Shown here one piece after another: positions 18,243-26,525 of a DNA stretch of 64,000 nt. Within the stretch, counting starts at the first letter, position 1; every line of letters starts with the position of its first letter. The translations under genes were made by a program, and so were the position numbers. A model generated the notes under the pieces. It saw only the letters and a program-made list of their open reading frames with translations, was not told the origin of the DNA and did no database searches. This DNA is from Hyphococcus sp. (lineage in GTDB: Bacteria; Pseudomonadota; Alphaproteobacteria; Caulobacterales; Parvularculaceae), in contig JANQRY010000010.1 of the NCBI GenBank assembly GCA_028284345.1, forward strand, positions 496,001-560,000. Reading direction: 5' to 3'.

Positions 18243-20438
18243 TTAACCGCCCGCGCTGTCGAGGCCGCGAACTCTTAACAGCGGTTCGATTTCCGGATCT
18301 TTGCCGCGGAAGTTTCGATAGAGCTCATCAGCTTCGCGCAGACCTCCGGCTTCATAGACCCAGGTCTTTAGTTTCTGCGAAAGCTCGGGGTCGAAGATAT
18401 CCCCGGCTTCCTGAAACGCCATAAATCCGTCCGCATCAAGAATTTCGGACCACATATAGGCATAGTAACCAGCCGAGTATCCGCCTGCGAAGATGTGCGC
18501 GAAATATTGCGAGCGATAGCGCGGTTCAATCTCTTCAGGCAGCCCATATCTTTCAAGGACTTCCCGCTCGAAAGCGCGCGCATCGGTGATTTCCGCCGCC
18601 TCTTCCGGCGTCAGGCGGTGCCAGGCAAGATCAAGCAGCGATGCGGCGATATACTCCGTCGTCTTAAAGCCCTGATTGAACGTCGATGCATTGCGCATCT
18701 TTTCAATCAAATCTCCCGGAATCACTTCGCCGGTTTCATGGTGTTGAGCGTAGTCGGCGAGCATCTGCTCCTGGCTAGCCCAATGCTCAAGAATTTGCGC
18801 CGGGAACTCGGTATAGTCGCGCGGCCCGTCCACGCCCGAGAAGTTCTCATACCGGATCTGCGTCATCAATCCATGCAGCCCGTGACCAAATTCGTGAAAC
18901 AGTGTCTCCACCTCGTCGAACCGCATGAGCGTCGGTTCGCCTTCCGGCGGCGTAATCAGATTCATATTGTTGGTCACAATCGGCCGGATGCGGTCGCCGC
19001 TGATATCGGAAGCGTCGCGATAGGTGCTCATCCAGGCGCCGCCCCGTTTGGATTCGCGGGCATACATATCCATCATGAAGAGGCCGAGATGGGCGCCGTT
19101 CTCGTCTTTTACGTCATAGGACGTTACGACCGGATTCCACACTGGCGTTTCAACTTCGTCGAAAGTCACGCCGAAGAGTTTGGTCGCCATGTCGAACGCC
19201 CCCTGACGAACGGCGTCTAATTCGAAATAGGGCGCAAGCGCTGCATCATCGAAGGCATACCGGTCCTGACGAACGCGTTCGGCGTAATGCCACCAATCAT
19301 GTCCCGCCGCCGTGAAACCCTCGCCGTCAGCGTTGATCAGCGACTGAATGTCCGCCAACTCTTCACGCGCGCGAGCCAAGCCGGGCCGCCAGACGCGCAG
19401 CAGGAATTCCTCCGCCGCCTCCGGGGTCTTCGCCATGCGCGTTTCCAGTTGATAATGCGCATGCGATTCGTACCCCATAAGCTGGGCGCGTTCCGCCCGT
19501 AATTGCGCAATCTTGATTGCGACCGGGCCGTTGTCATTTTCTCCTTCCGAAGCACGCAAGCGATAACCGTCGAAAAGTTGGCGGCGCAACTCCCGGTTCG
19601 TGGATTGCGTCATAAACGTTTCGAATGGCGAGCGATTGAGGCCGACAACCCACTTATCCTCGCCGTCGACCTTGATGGCTGCGGTGAAGCTTTCGCTCAA
19701 ACCCCCAAGCTCCGCCGGGTCGGTAATTTCCAGCTTAAATCCGGTCGTTGCTTTCAGCAGATTTTGGCCGAATGTCGTCGTAAGCGCTGAAATTTCTTCG
19801 TTGATTTCAGCAACACGGTCTTTGGTTTCCTTGTCAAGCGCTGCGCCGGCGCGAATGAAATCGCGATGGGTCAGCTCGAGCAATCGCGCATCTTGCTCAT
19901 CGAGTCCAAGCGCATCTTTTTGTGCGTACACAGATTTAACGCGGTCAAACAACGCTTCATTGAAGAGAATGGTGTTAAATTCCCGCGTCAGCATCGGATA
20001 GATTTCCGATTCCAGCGCCCGAAGCGTATCATTCGTGTCCGTGTTGGTGACGTTGCCGAAGGTGTTGGAGACTTTGGACAGCTGTTTGCCGGCCAGATCC
20101 AGCGCGACGATCGTATTTTCAAATGTCGCCTCATCAGCATCGTTGACGATGGCGTCGATTTCTGCGCGCAGTTCAAGAATCGCCGCCTTCGTCGCCGGCA
20201 TGTAGTGTTCGTCCGTGATTTCGGAGAATGGCGGCGCGCCATAAGGGGTATCCCAAGCGACCGTAAATGGATTGCCCTCAAGGTCGGCCTCGCTGACCGA
20301 GATGTCGTCGCTATCGCTGGTCATTGCGTCTTCGGCGATTGTCTCGGCGGGTTTTTCGTCCGTTCCCTGCTCGCCGCCGCAGGCGGTGAGCGCCGTAGCA
20401 AGCGCTGCAAGGGATACGACTGCGCCAAAATTCCTCAT
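18243..20438 (-). CDS. M3-family oligopeptidase (peptidyl-dipeptidase Dcp-like), lipoprotein
   Basis: A zinc metallopeptidase of 731 residues with the HExxH motif in LFHEFGHGLHGLM and downstream Glu-containing segments. It shows the usual M3 features KRGGAWMS and GYYAYMWSEILDAD. The start at 20438 is preceded by GGAG and begins a signal sequence ending in a lipobox (LTACGG), so the enzyme is probably membrane-anchored in the periplasm; most Dcp enzymes are cytoplasmic or soluble. A perfect palindrome lies about 140 bp upstream, similar to those near other zinc-island genes. Confidence 0.92.
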   Translation of the reverse strand: MRNFGAVVSLAALATALTACGGEQGTDEKPAETIAEDAMTSDSDDISVSEADLEGNPFTVAWDTPYGAPPFSEITDEHYMPATKAAILELRAEIDAIVNDADEATFENTIVALDLAGKQLSKVSNTFGNVTNTDTNDTLRALESEIYPMLTREFNTILFNEALFDRVKSVYAQKDALGLDEQDARLLELTHRDFIRAGAALDKETKDRVAEINEEISALTTTFGQNLLKATTGFKLEITDPAELGGLSESFTAAIKVDGEDKWVVGLNRSPFETFMTQSTNRELRRQLFDGYRLRASEGENDNGPVAIKIAQLRAERAQLMGYESHAHYQLETRMAKTPEAAEEFLLRVWRPGLARAREELADIQSLINADGEGFTAAGHDWWHYAERVRQDRYAFDDAALAPYFELDAVRQGAFDMATKLFGVTFDEVETPVWNPVVTSYDVKDENGAHLGLFMMDMYARESKRGGAWMSTYRDASDISGDRIRPIVTNNMNLITPPEGEPTLMRFDEVETLFHEFGHGLHGLMTQIRYENFSGVDGPRDYTEFPAQILEHWASQEQMLADYAQHHETGEVIPGDLIEKMRNASTFNQGFKTTEYIAASLLDLAWHRLTPEEAAEITDARAFEREVLERYGLPEEIEPRYRSQYFAHIFAGGYSAGYYAYMWSEILDADGFMAFQEAGDIFDPELSQKLKTWVYEAGGLREADELYRNFRGKDPEIEPLLRVRGLDSAGG

Positions 20439-20765
20439 CTTATTCTCCACAATTTCAACTCCGCACCCCCAGGAGCGCCGCGCCGCCGGATTTCCCAACC
20501 CTGCGCGGCCGCCCCGGGATCTCGTTTGTCAATCGGCCGTTTATGCTCCGCTGAAGAACAAACCTGCGATCCTCACGTGATACTATCACGGCCCAACGCC
20601 TTGTCGCGCCATATCGCACAGTGCAAAATTATCGCCTTGCGGCAAGCCTTATGCGCATATCGCAAGAGCGCACGCGGCGGACCGCATGTCGAGGACAGCG
20701 ACGCCTCTCCGGAAGGTTAGGAAGCCCATCTCGCGTCGCCGGCTTTACGCTAATCCGGCTTCAAT
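20439..20765. other. Intergenic region upstream of the M3 peptidase
   Basis: This 327-bp stretch between the M3 peptidase start and the end of the DUF1826 gene has no convincing gene. It holds the perfect palindrome described separately at 20576-20590. The rest shows nothing I can interpret. Confidence 0.6.
20576..20590. promoter_or_regulatory. Palindromic operator upstream of M3 peptidase
   Basis: CGTGATA, a single C, and TATCACG form a perfect 15-bp inverted repeat. Its core GTGATACTATCAC is nearly identical to the core at 9721-9737. The half-site spacing (TGA-N5-TCA) is one base shorter than a CRP box. I infer a common repressor, possibly Zur, for both sites. Confidence 0.5.
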
Positions 20766-21404
20766 TCACGCGCCCGCGCAATCAATGACTCCGACCAGGC
20801 GCGACGGAGCCCCCTGGGGCAGCGGCGGCGAACGGTGCAATGTCATGCTGGCGACATTGCTTTGTCGCCCGCGAAACAGGCCGGCGTCGCCGCCGCAGAT
20901 TTCTCCTATCGGGCCTTGGTATTCCATCTGTTGTGCATAGGCGTTCGCGGCAAACTCCGGCGGAACCCACTGCGTGCCCGGTCCTCGATACGTTATCACC
21001 ATGCGCATGGCGACATTGTCGAAATGGAAACGACGACAGCCGTCGTCGGCGATCGTTTCCAGCCGTATGCGGACAGGTGCCGCATTGCAGATGTCGGCAA
21101 AGAGTTTTGCAAGCCCAATAAGATCATCCGCTATTGGCGCGATTGACGCGCCCGCATCCCGTTTCAGGGCGCCTCGAAGGCGCTCAACTTCATTCTGATC
21201 AAAAGACTGCAAAGCGCTTCTATGTTCCAATGCGTTTTCACACACGGCGTCGGCGGCGCGCTGTAAAGTCTCGGGCAGCGAACGTCGCCAGATAGCGAGG
21301 GACGTCGAAGGGTCGAGAATGCGCGCAAGTACAGCGGCGTTGTCGCCCTCGACAACCTGCATGTTCTCTATCCTTGCCGCGGCCGTCACAACACGCGCTT
21401 CCAA
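20766..21404 (-). CDS. DUF1826 domain protein
   Basis: A cytoplasmic protein of 212 residues in the DUF1826 family, often found beside Zur and CobW-type zinc genes. Visible features are an acidic helical N-terminal half and a C-terminal part with CRRFHFDNVAMRMVITYRGPGT, WVPPEFA and SMTLHRSPPLP. The HxD-like arrangement and later conserved Arg suggest a cupin or iron/oxoglutarate-type fold, but that is inference. It is the last gene of an operon with zur copy 2 and a small membrane protein. Confidence 0.82.
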   Translation of the reverse strand: MEARVVTAAARIENMQVVEGDNAAVLARILDPSTSLAIWRRSLPETLQRAADAVCENALEHRSALQSFDQNEVERLRGALKRDAGASIAPIADDLIGLAKLFADICNAAPVRIRLETIADDGCRRFHFDNVAMRMVITYRGPGTQWVPPEFAANAYAQQMEYQGPIGEICGGDAGLFRGRQSNVASMTLHRSPPLPQGAPSRLVGVIDCAGA

Positions 21405-21429
21405 AACAGCAAGGCAATCGCTTTAAGGT

Positions 21430-21612
21430 CTAAAGACATGATCTAAGCGCTGGTTTCAGTCGGTTATCATTGCGGCGAATGCGCCCGCGAAGTTTGTCCC
21501 GCGTAACAACGCGTCCGCCGGTGAAATGGCGGCGCTTAAGACCAAGCGCCACGAATACCGCCTGCGCCAGAACGAGCAGAAATACGAGAAAGACACGCCT
21601 TGAAGACGTCAT
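21430..21612 (-). CDS. Small single-helix membrane protein between zur and DUF1826
   Basis: A 60-codon gene whose ATG overlaps the stop codon of zur copy 2 (ATGA overlap), indicating translational coupling. It encodes one hydrophobic helix (VFLVFLLVLAQAVFVALGL) followed by a strongly basic tail rich in Arg, which should remain in the cytoplasm. The next gene starts 25 bp downstream. I do not recognise a family. A partner or membrane tether for a zinc-response protein is possible. Confidence 0.55.
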   Translation of the reverse strand: MTSSRRVFLVFLLVLAQAVFVALGLKRRHFTGGRVVTRDKLRGRIRRNDNRLKPALRSCL

Positions 21613-22091
21613 GATGCTTGCTGACAAGGCGCGCACAAGCCTGACATCTCAACGACCTGGTGCTTAACAACAAAACCGAGGCGCTTTGCATCTTCGCTGA
21701 TCAGTTTCTCTACCTTTGGGTTTTCGATTTCCGTGGCGTCGCCGCAGGCCTCACAAACCAGAAAAACACAAGCGTGATCGCGCTCCGGATGGCCGCAAGC
21801 GACATAAGCGTTGAGACTCTCAATGCGCGTCGCGACGCCCTGTTCGCAGAGGAAATCGAGAATTCGATAAATACTCGGCGCCGGAATCTGACGATCAAAC
21901 GCCTTCTCAACCAGATCGCGCAAATCATAGGCGCCAAGCGGGCGATCCGCAGACCACAGCGCCTTCAAGACCCCTTGTCTCAACGGCGTCATTTGCGCGC
22001 CCCGCAAGCGACAAACATTGATGGCCGAGTTGAGCCCCCGGGAGGCCTCACGCGGCATGTCTGCGGATGGACTTTTTTTAGGGCGCGGCAT
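21609..22091 (-). CDS. zur: Fur-family transcriptional repressor, Zur-like (copy 2)
   Basis: A 160-residue Fur-family protein with a winged helix (MTPLRQGVLKALWSADRPLGAYDL, then APSIYRILDFLCEQGVATRIESLNAYVAC), the CEAC pair and a C-terminal CAPC pair for structural zinc. The IESLNAYVACGHPERDHACVFLVC region is characteristic of Zur. It is clearly distinct in sequence from copy 1. It is divergent from the CobW-type gene across a 102-bp promoter region with an imperfect palindrome, the usual arrangement for an autoregulated Zur with a low-zinc GTPase target. Confidence 0.9.
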   Translation of the reverse strand: MPRPKKSPSADMPREASRGLNSAINVCRLRGAQMTPLRQGVLKALWSADRPLGAYDLRDLVEKAFDRQIPAPSIYRILDFLCEQGVATRIESLNAYVACGHPERDHACVFLVCEACGDATEIENPKVEKLISEDAKRLGFVVKHQVVEMSGLCAPCQQAS

Positions 22092-22108
22092 GACAGGCCC
22101 GGATTATC

Positions 22109-22129
22109 GAATGATACATTGTTGCATTC
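22109..22129. promoter_or_regulatory. Candidate Zur operator in zur/cobW divergent promoter
   Basis: A 21-bp imperfect palindrome with GAATG and CATTC outer arms and an ATACATTGTTG centre. It is followed about ten bases later by a second TGATACAAAG element. Both share the TGATAC-like core seen at the other zinc-island palindromes. Position between zur copy 2 and the CobW gene is typical for a Zur box. Confidence 0.55.
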
Positions 22130-22193
22130 ACTGATACAAAGTACTAGTAGCCGGGTCAATCCTCTGCTCGCAGCTCCCTAAACGGAAAAATCT

Positions 22194-23429
22194 ATGACAA
22201 CCCTTTCGACAAGCTCGACTAGCGACAATCGACTGCCCGTTACTGTTCTTTCAGGCTTTCTTGGCGCGGGCAAAACGACATTGCTTAATCGTGTCCTGAA
22301 CAATCGCGATGGCCGACGCGTGGCGGTGATTGTCAACGACATGTCTGAAGTCAATATCGACGCCGACCTCGTGCGCGCTGGCTCGGAATTGAGCCGAACG
22401 GACGAAACCCTCGTTGAGATGTCAAACGGATGCATCTGCTGCACATTACGAGATGATCTGCTCGCTGAAGTGAGACGGCTCGCAGCCGAAGGCCGGTTCG
22501 ATTACCTGCTGATTGAATCGACAGGTATTTCCGAGCCCTTGCCGGTCGCCGCGACGTTTGATTTTCGCACCGAGGATGGGGAGAGCCTGTCCGATGTCGC
22601 GCGCATCGATACAATGGTGACAGTCGTTGACGCAGTGAATCTGCTCAAGGATTTTTCAAGCCATGACTTCCTGCGCGATCGCGGCGAAGTCATGGGCGAA
22701 GAAGACGAGCGCACGCTCGTTCACCTTCTCACCGACCAGATCGAGTTTTCGGATATCGTCATCCTCAACAAGGTCGACGACGCCAAGCCCGAACAGGTCG
22801 ACGCAGCCCGTAAAATTATCCGCAGCTTGAACGCAGATGTTCGCATTATTGAGACGAACTACTCAGACGTCGCTGCGGATGCGATCCTCGACACCGGTCT
22901 TTTCGATTTTGAAAAAGCCCACGAGCACCCCATGTGGGCGAAGGAACTCTATGGATTTGCCGACCATACGCCGGAAACGGAGGAATACGGCGTAACGTCC
23001 TACGTCTACCGCGCACGACGTCCGTTTCAACCCGAAGCGATCCATGCGCTGTTAAATGGCTCTTTGCCCGGGGTGATCCGCGCCAAGGGTCATTTCTGGA
23101 TTGCGACGCGCCCCAAATGGGTCGTGGAGTATTCGCTAGCGGGCGCGCTCTCGAGCGTTACCCCGCTCGGAACGTGGTGGGCGAGCGTGCACCGCGATCG
23201 CTGGCCAGAGGGCGAACAGATCGAAGCCTATATGCAAGACAATTGGCGAGAACCATTTGGCGATCGTCGCCAGGAACTCGTCTTTATCGGCGCCGGGATC
23301 GACTGGCCTGTGCTGAAGGCGCGTCTTGACGCTGCCTTGCTGCCTGAGAAAAACGAATATTCGCCGGATGCGCCGCCCGACTTGCCGGATCCGTTTCCGC
23401 TGTGGCGCCGGGCCGAGGCGGCTGCGTGA
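22194..23429 (+). CDS. CobW/COG0523 zinc-responsive GTPase
   Basis: G3E-family GTPase of 411 residues, in this context probably a zinc metallochaperone (ZigA/YjiA-like), not a cobalamin protein. It has the P-loop [10 protein letters not shown], the metal-binding NGCICCTLR (CxCC), the NKVD guanine-specificity motif, and a C-terminal CobW_C domain ([14 protein letters not shown] to the [13 protein letters not shown] segment). Divergence from zur copy 2 and the shared operator indicate induction under zinc limitation. The next gene, MerC-like, follows by 27 bp. The cobalamin genes lie 7 kb away, making CobW proper unlikely. Confidence 0.9.
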   Translation: MTTLSTSSTSDNRLPVTVLSGFLGAGKTTLLNRVLNNRDGRRVAVIVNDMSEVNIDADLVRAGSELSRTDETLVEMSNGCICCTLRDDLLAEVRRLAAEGRFDYLLIESTGISEPLPVAATFDFRTEDGESLSDVARIDTMVTVVDAVNLLKDFSSHDFLRDRGEVMGEEDERTLVHLLTDQIEFSDIVILNKVDDAKPEQVDAARKIIRSLNADVRIIETNYSDVAADAILDTGLFDFEKAHEHPMWAKELYGFADHTPETEEYGVTSYVYRARRPFQPEAIHALLNGSLPGVIRAKGHFWIATRPKWVVEYSLAGALSSVTPLGTWWASVHRDRWPEGEQIEAYMQDNWREPFGDRRQELVFIGAGIDWPVLKARLDAALLPEKNEYSPDAPPDLPDPFPLWRRAEAAA

Positions 23430-23456
23430 TTGCATGACGCCCATTCCAGGTAAAGC

Positions 23457-23825
23457 ATGATGAAAGCAAGCGCGCCGACCTTGGATGGATCAGCCATTGG
23501 ACTGTCGTTCATGTGTCTGATCCACTGTCTCGCCTTGCCGGTGTTGGGCGCTTTTCTGCCCCTCGCGGGCGTCATGGCGGAGGCGGAATGGATTCATCAA
23601 GTGTTGGCTCTGACCGCCCTTCCGATCACCGCGCTGGCCGCTTTGCGCCACCGAAAAAGCAAGGCTCGCATTTCCTTCATTATACCGGCGACGCTCGGGC
23701 TTGCCCTTTTACTCGCTGCGGGATTCGTCGAGGCGCTCCATGATTTCGAAACGCAGCTAACAATAGTCGGCGCTATACTCCTGGCCTCCGCTCATGCATG
23801 GCGCTGGGCGCGCCGGAGCGTATAA
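23457..23825 (+). CDS. MerC-domain membrane protein
   Basis: A 122-residue membrane protein with four likely transmembrane helices and the MerC-type Cys pair in the first helix (SFMCLIHCLALPVLG). MerC proteins of mercury operons carry mercuric ions, but stand-alone relatives occur downstream of CobW-type GTPases in low-zinc operons. No other mer genes are present, so mercury transport is unlikely. Two adjacent ATG codons (23457, 23460) compete as start. It probably belongs to the same transcript as the GTPase. Confidence 0.82.
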   Translation: MMKASAPTLDGSAIGLSFMCLIHCLALPVLGAFLPLAGVMAEAEWIHQVLALTALPITALAALRHRKSKARISFIIPATLGLALLLAAGFVEALHDFETQLTIVGAILLASAHAWRWARRSV

Positions 23826-23873
23826 TTGGCGTAAGGAACGCAGCGAAGGTGCGCGAGCGCCAGCAGTGGATTG

Positions 23874-24458
23874 TCATCCGTCGTAGGATTCCCACGACTC
23901 GATCTCCAATGTGTAAGCGGCGTCGCCAAGATTGTTCATCTTGCTTCTCGCTCGAAGAACGCCAACCGCCCAGATCGCGCCCCACAGGTCGCCGAACGCC
24001 ATCGGCGTCTCAGACGTCACATACACAATCTGGTTTGGCGGGGGCGGCGGCGTGTGAATGCACGCGCCGTAATAAGGGACCAGCAGAAATTCCGAGATTT
24101 CGCCAGATTCAGAAAATTCGAACGGAACGATATACCCGGGAAGCCGCACGCGCGCGCCGTCAAGCTCTTCGACGACATTGAACGTGCCGATTTGCGGCAT
24201 GAAGTCGAGCGCCGAGCCCTCAGGGATGTTTGCGTAGTCGCCAGTTTTTGCGGCATCGATCAGGCTTTGCGGCTGCTGCGACAGAAGCTTTTCGTCGAGT
24301 TTCGCGAAATACTCATTGAAAAGCCGATCGATTTCTTCAATCTCACCCTCAGGCAACAACGTTTCCCAATTGATCGTGCGCGGCTTTTCGACAACCGGCT
24401 CGGCAGGCCCCGAGCAAGCGGCGGCGAAAAGCGCCAGGAATGACAAAAGCATCCTCAT
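23874..24458 (-). CDS. DUF3299 lipoprotein (copy 2)
   Basis: A protein of 194 residues with a lipobox (LFAAACSG) and the same DUF3299 core as the gene at 11823: INWETLLPEGE, QIGTFNVVEELDG, EFLLVPYYGACIH followed by PPPPPNQIVYVT, and NNLGDAAYTLEIESWE. It has an extra 25-30 residue insertion after the first motif. Unlike copy 1 it is predicted to be lipid-anchored and stands alone, convergent with the MerC-like gene. I placed the start six codons inside the longest frame because the signal peptide begins there. Confidence 0.85.
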   Translation of the reverse strand: MRMLLSFLALFAAACSGPAEPVVEKPRTINWETLLPEGEIEEIDRLFNEYFAKLDEKLLSQQPQSLIDAAKTGDYANIPEGSALDFMPQIGTFNVVEELDGARVRLPGYIVPFEFSESGEISEFLLVPYYGACIHTPPPPPNQIVYVTSETPMAFGDLWGAIWAVGVLRARSKMNNLGDAAYTLEIESWESYDG

Positions 24459-24635
24459 AAGCGCCTCATATGCCAATCGACGGACCGGCGTTCAAGGATT
24501 GACAGGAACGCCGATCCAGCCCGGAGGGAAACCATTCGGAGAGCCGAGGAAAGTCACGGCGGCGACAACGAGGCATGCATCGCAGATCGAAAGTCCGGCG
24601 GGTTTGGCGTCGCGCTAACTGCGACCAATCACCCC

Positions 24636-25535
24636 TTATCCTGCACCGAGCTGTGTTTCGAAGAGGGCGAGCATACGGCTCCAGGCGCGTTCGGATTGTT
24701 CCGGATGATAGGCGCGCGAATCCGTCGGCACCCAGCCATGCATGGCGTCTTCATAGACCTCGATCTCAGCGGGAACGCCCGCAGCTTCGAAGGCCGCGAC
24801 CAACACGCCTTGAGCGTCGGGCTCGCGTTCGTGATCATTCTCGGCAATGGCAATCAGAACGCCGCCTGTGATCTTGTCCGCCAGCAAATGCGGACTGTCC
24901 GCCTCCTCGGTGACGAGACCGCCGCCGTGGAAAGAACACGGCGCCTTGATCCGGTCCGGCGCGGCCGCGGCGGCGCGCAACGTCCATGAGCCCGACATGC
25001 AAAAACCAACCGCGCCGACGCCGCGCGACGTATCGACGGCGGGCTGCTTGTCTAGCCATGCCGTGAGCGCCGTTGCGTCCGTTACAACGGTTTCGGGCGA
25101 CAGTGCGCCATAATGCGGCGCAACGCGTTCGCGGCCGTCGGGGTCGCGAATATTCTCACCGTCAAAGAAGAGCCGCCCCGTCATCGTGCGGTAATAGGGG
25201 TTCACGGCGAGAACGCTATATCCCGCACCGGCAAGCCGCCGCGCCATATCAAAAAAGGCGGGCCGCACCCCATGGATATCCGGCCAAAAGATGACGGCGG
25301 CATGGGCGCCTTCGCGAGGGTGAATGAATAGAGCGTCCGCCTCTCCATCGGGGGTTGGCACAGACACCTCAGTCTCGGTCAGGTTGTCTTTGTCATATCT
25401 CGGCGCGGCGCAAGCCGCTGACGCCAGGCCGCCGGCGGCGATGGCGGCGGAAGCGCCGACCGTAAAGCCGCGCCGTGTCAGAGCCTTTTCCTTCAGATAC
25501 GCATCCAGCTCTCGTTCGGTGGTTTCGTCACACAT
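24636..25535 (-). CDS. Dienelactone hydrolase family protein, Tat-exported
   Basis: An alpha/beta hydrolase of 299 residues. The N-terminus has a twin-arginine motif (LTRRGFTVG) followed by a hydrophobic stretch and AACAAP. The catalytic Cys, used by dienelactone hydrolases in place of Ser, appears in GAVGFCMSGSWT; the Asp is in AIAENDHEREPD and the His in DAMHGWVPTD. The substrate is unknown; export to the periplasm suggests ester or lactone hydrolysis outside the cytoplasm. The gene stands alone, facing the DUF3299 gene. Confidence 0.88.
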   Translation of the reverse strand: MCDETTERELDAYLKEKALTRRGFTVGASAAIAAGGLASAACAAPRYDKDNLTETEVSVPTPDGEADALFIHPREGAHAAVIFWPDIHGVRPAFFDMARRLAGAGYSVLAVNPYYRTMTGRLFFDGENIRDPDGRERVAPHYGALSPETVVTDATALTAWLDKQPAVDTSRGVGAVGFCMSGSWTLRAAAAAPDRIKAPCSFHGGGLVTEEADSPHLLADKITGGVLIAIAENDHEREPDAQGVLVAAFEAAGVPAEIEVYEDAMHGWVPTDSRAYHPEQSERAWSRMLALFETQLGAG

Positions 25536-25970
25536 AGTTTGCTCTTTCGCTTCGGTTTTCAGGGGAGTTCGGCTTACTCACTACGATTGTTGAACGACGC
25601 CCCTCAAGAAGCAATGCTATTCTTCGGGAATAGGGTTGGCGGACCAGAGGGGCCTAGATCGAAAACAGCCGCGCCGGCAACCAATTTCTCTTTGAAAATA
25701 TCTGGGTGCAACGCCGGTTTCGGCGTGCGCGCTGGTAAGGTAACGTAACCGGTCGCTTCAACAAATGCTGCAAATTGTTGATTGGCGTTACCCAGTGGAG
25801 CATACCAATTCCGCCACGGCCGAATTTTTTATTGCAACCATTGATAATATATATTTGCAGCAGGCGCTCAGATCAGCGCAAACTTCTTTGAACAATCGAC
25901 GTTCGCGAAAAATATTAGTTTCTAGCGCCACCTAGGACAGACAAACACGGCGTTGCGTCAAAATGTCGGC
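25536..25970. other. AT-richer intergenic region
   Basis: This 435-bp gap between the dienelactone hydrolase start and the end of the MucR gene contains no convincing ORF. Its right half is markedly AT-rich (TTTTTTATTG and AATATATATTTG near 25828-25858), which is the kind of DNA MucR proteins bind. It probably includes the hydrolase promoter. Confidence 0.5.
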
Positions 25971-26525
25971 TCAATGAGTCGCAAGGCTCGGTATGATACG
26001 TCGACCGGCCACACTCTTTGCAATCATCTCTTGCGGCGCTTTTTTAATAGTAGACTTTCGTTTGACCGATTTTTTGGCGGATCGCTTTTTTTTACTGGCG
26101 CGTTCCATAGTTTTGGTTTTACCGAGGCCAGTTGTTTTCGCAATCTTTGAACGTTTTCTGGCGTAACCAGGCGCAGACATTGGATAATCGTACGGGAGCC
26201 CCCATTTTTGTCGGTACTCCTCCGGCGATAAGTCGAAATGCGTTCGCAAATATCGCTTGAGCATACGGCATTTTTTACCGTCTTCTAGACAAATAAGATA
26301 TTTGTCGGTGATGGATTGATCGATCGGCACTGCGGGTTCGCTAGAGAGAACTCCACCCGCGCCGTCTGATTTCAACGCCGCCAAGCTCTTGACGATTTCC
26401 GTCAGAAACGGCGCAACGTCCTCTTTTCTCAGATTGTTGTTCGCCACATAGAAGGCAACGATATTCGCAGCGGCTTCAACGCATTCACTTACCTTCGAAT
26501 TATCCTTAGGCAATACTGGCTCCAT
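25971..26525 (-). CDS. MucR/Ros-family transcriptional regulator, divergent zinc-finger
   Basis: A 184-residue MucR-type DNA-binding protein. The N-terminal helical oligomerisation region is followed by the Ros/MucR finger near residues 77-110 (KYLICLEDGKKCRMLKRYLRTHFDL, given here in two parts: KYLICLEDGKK and CRMLKRYLRTHFDL) and EEYRQKWGLPYDYPM. Cys79 is kept, but the position of the first His ligand is Tyr92 and the second is Phe97, with an extra Cys86. A Lys/Arg-rich tail of about 55 residues follows, longer than in usual MucR. It probably acts as a global, H-NS-like silencer of AT-rich DNA. Confidence 0.82.
   Translation of the reverse strand: MEPVLPKDNSKVSECVEAAANIVAFYVANNNLRKEDVAPFLTEIVKSLAALKSDGAGGVLSSEPAVPIDQSITDKYLICLEDGKKCRMLKRYLRTHFDLSPEEYRQKWGLPYDYPMSAPGYARKRSKIAKTTGLGKTKTMERASKKKRSAKKSVKRKSTIKKAPQEMIAKSVAGRRIIPSLATH

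Noticed and set aside
22194-23429. Reading the CobW-family GTPase as cobalamin biosynthesis
   Set aside because: It sits with Zur, DUF1826 and MerC-like genes, far from the cob locus, and has the zinc-chaperone CxCC motif.
23457-23825. A mercury-resistance gene
   Set aside because: No merR, merA, merT or merP is nearby; the MerC-like protein belongs with the CobW GTPase.
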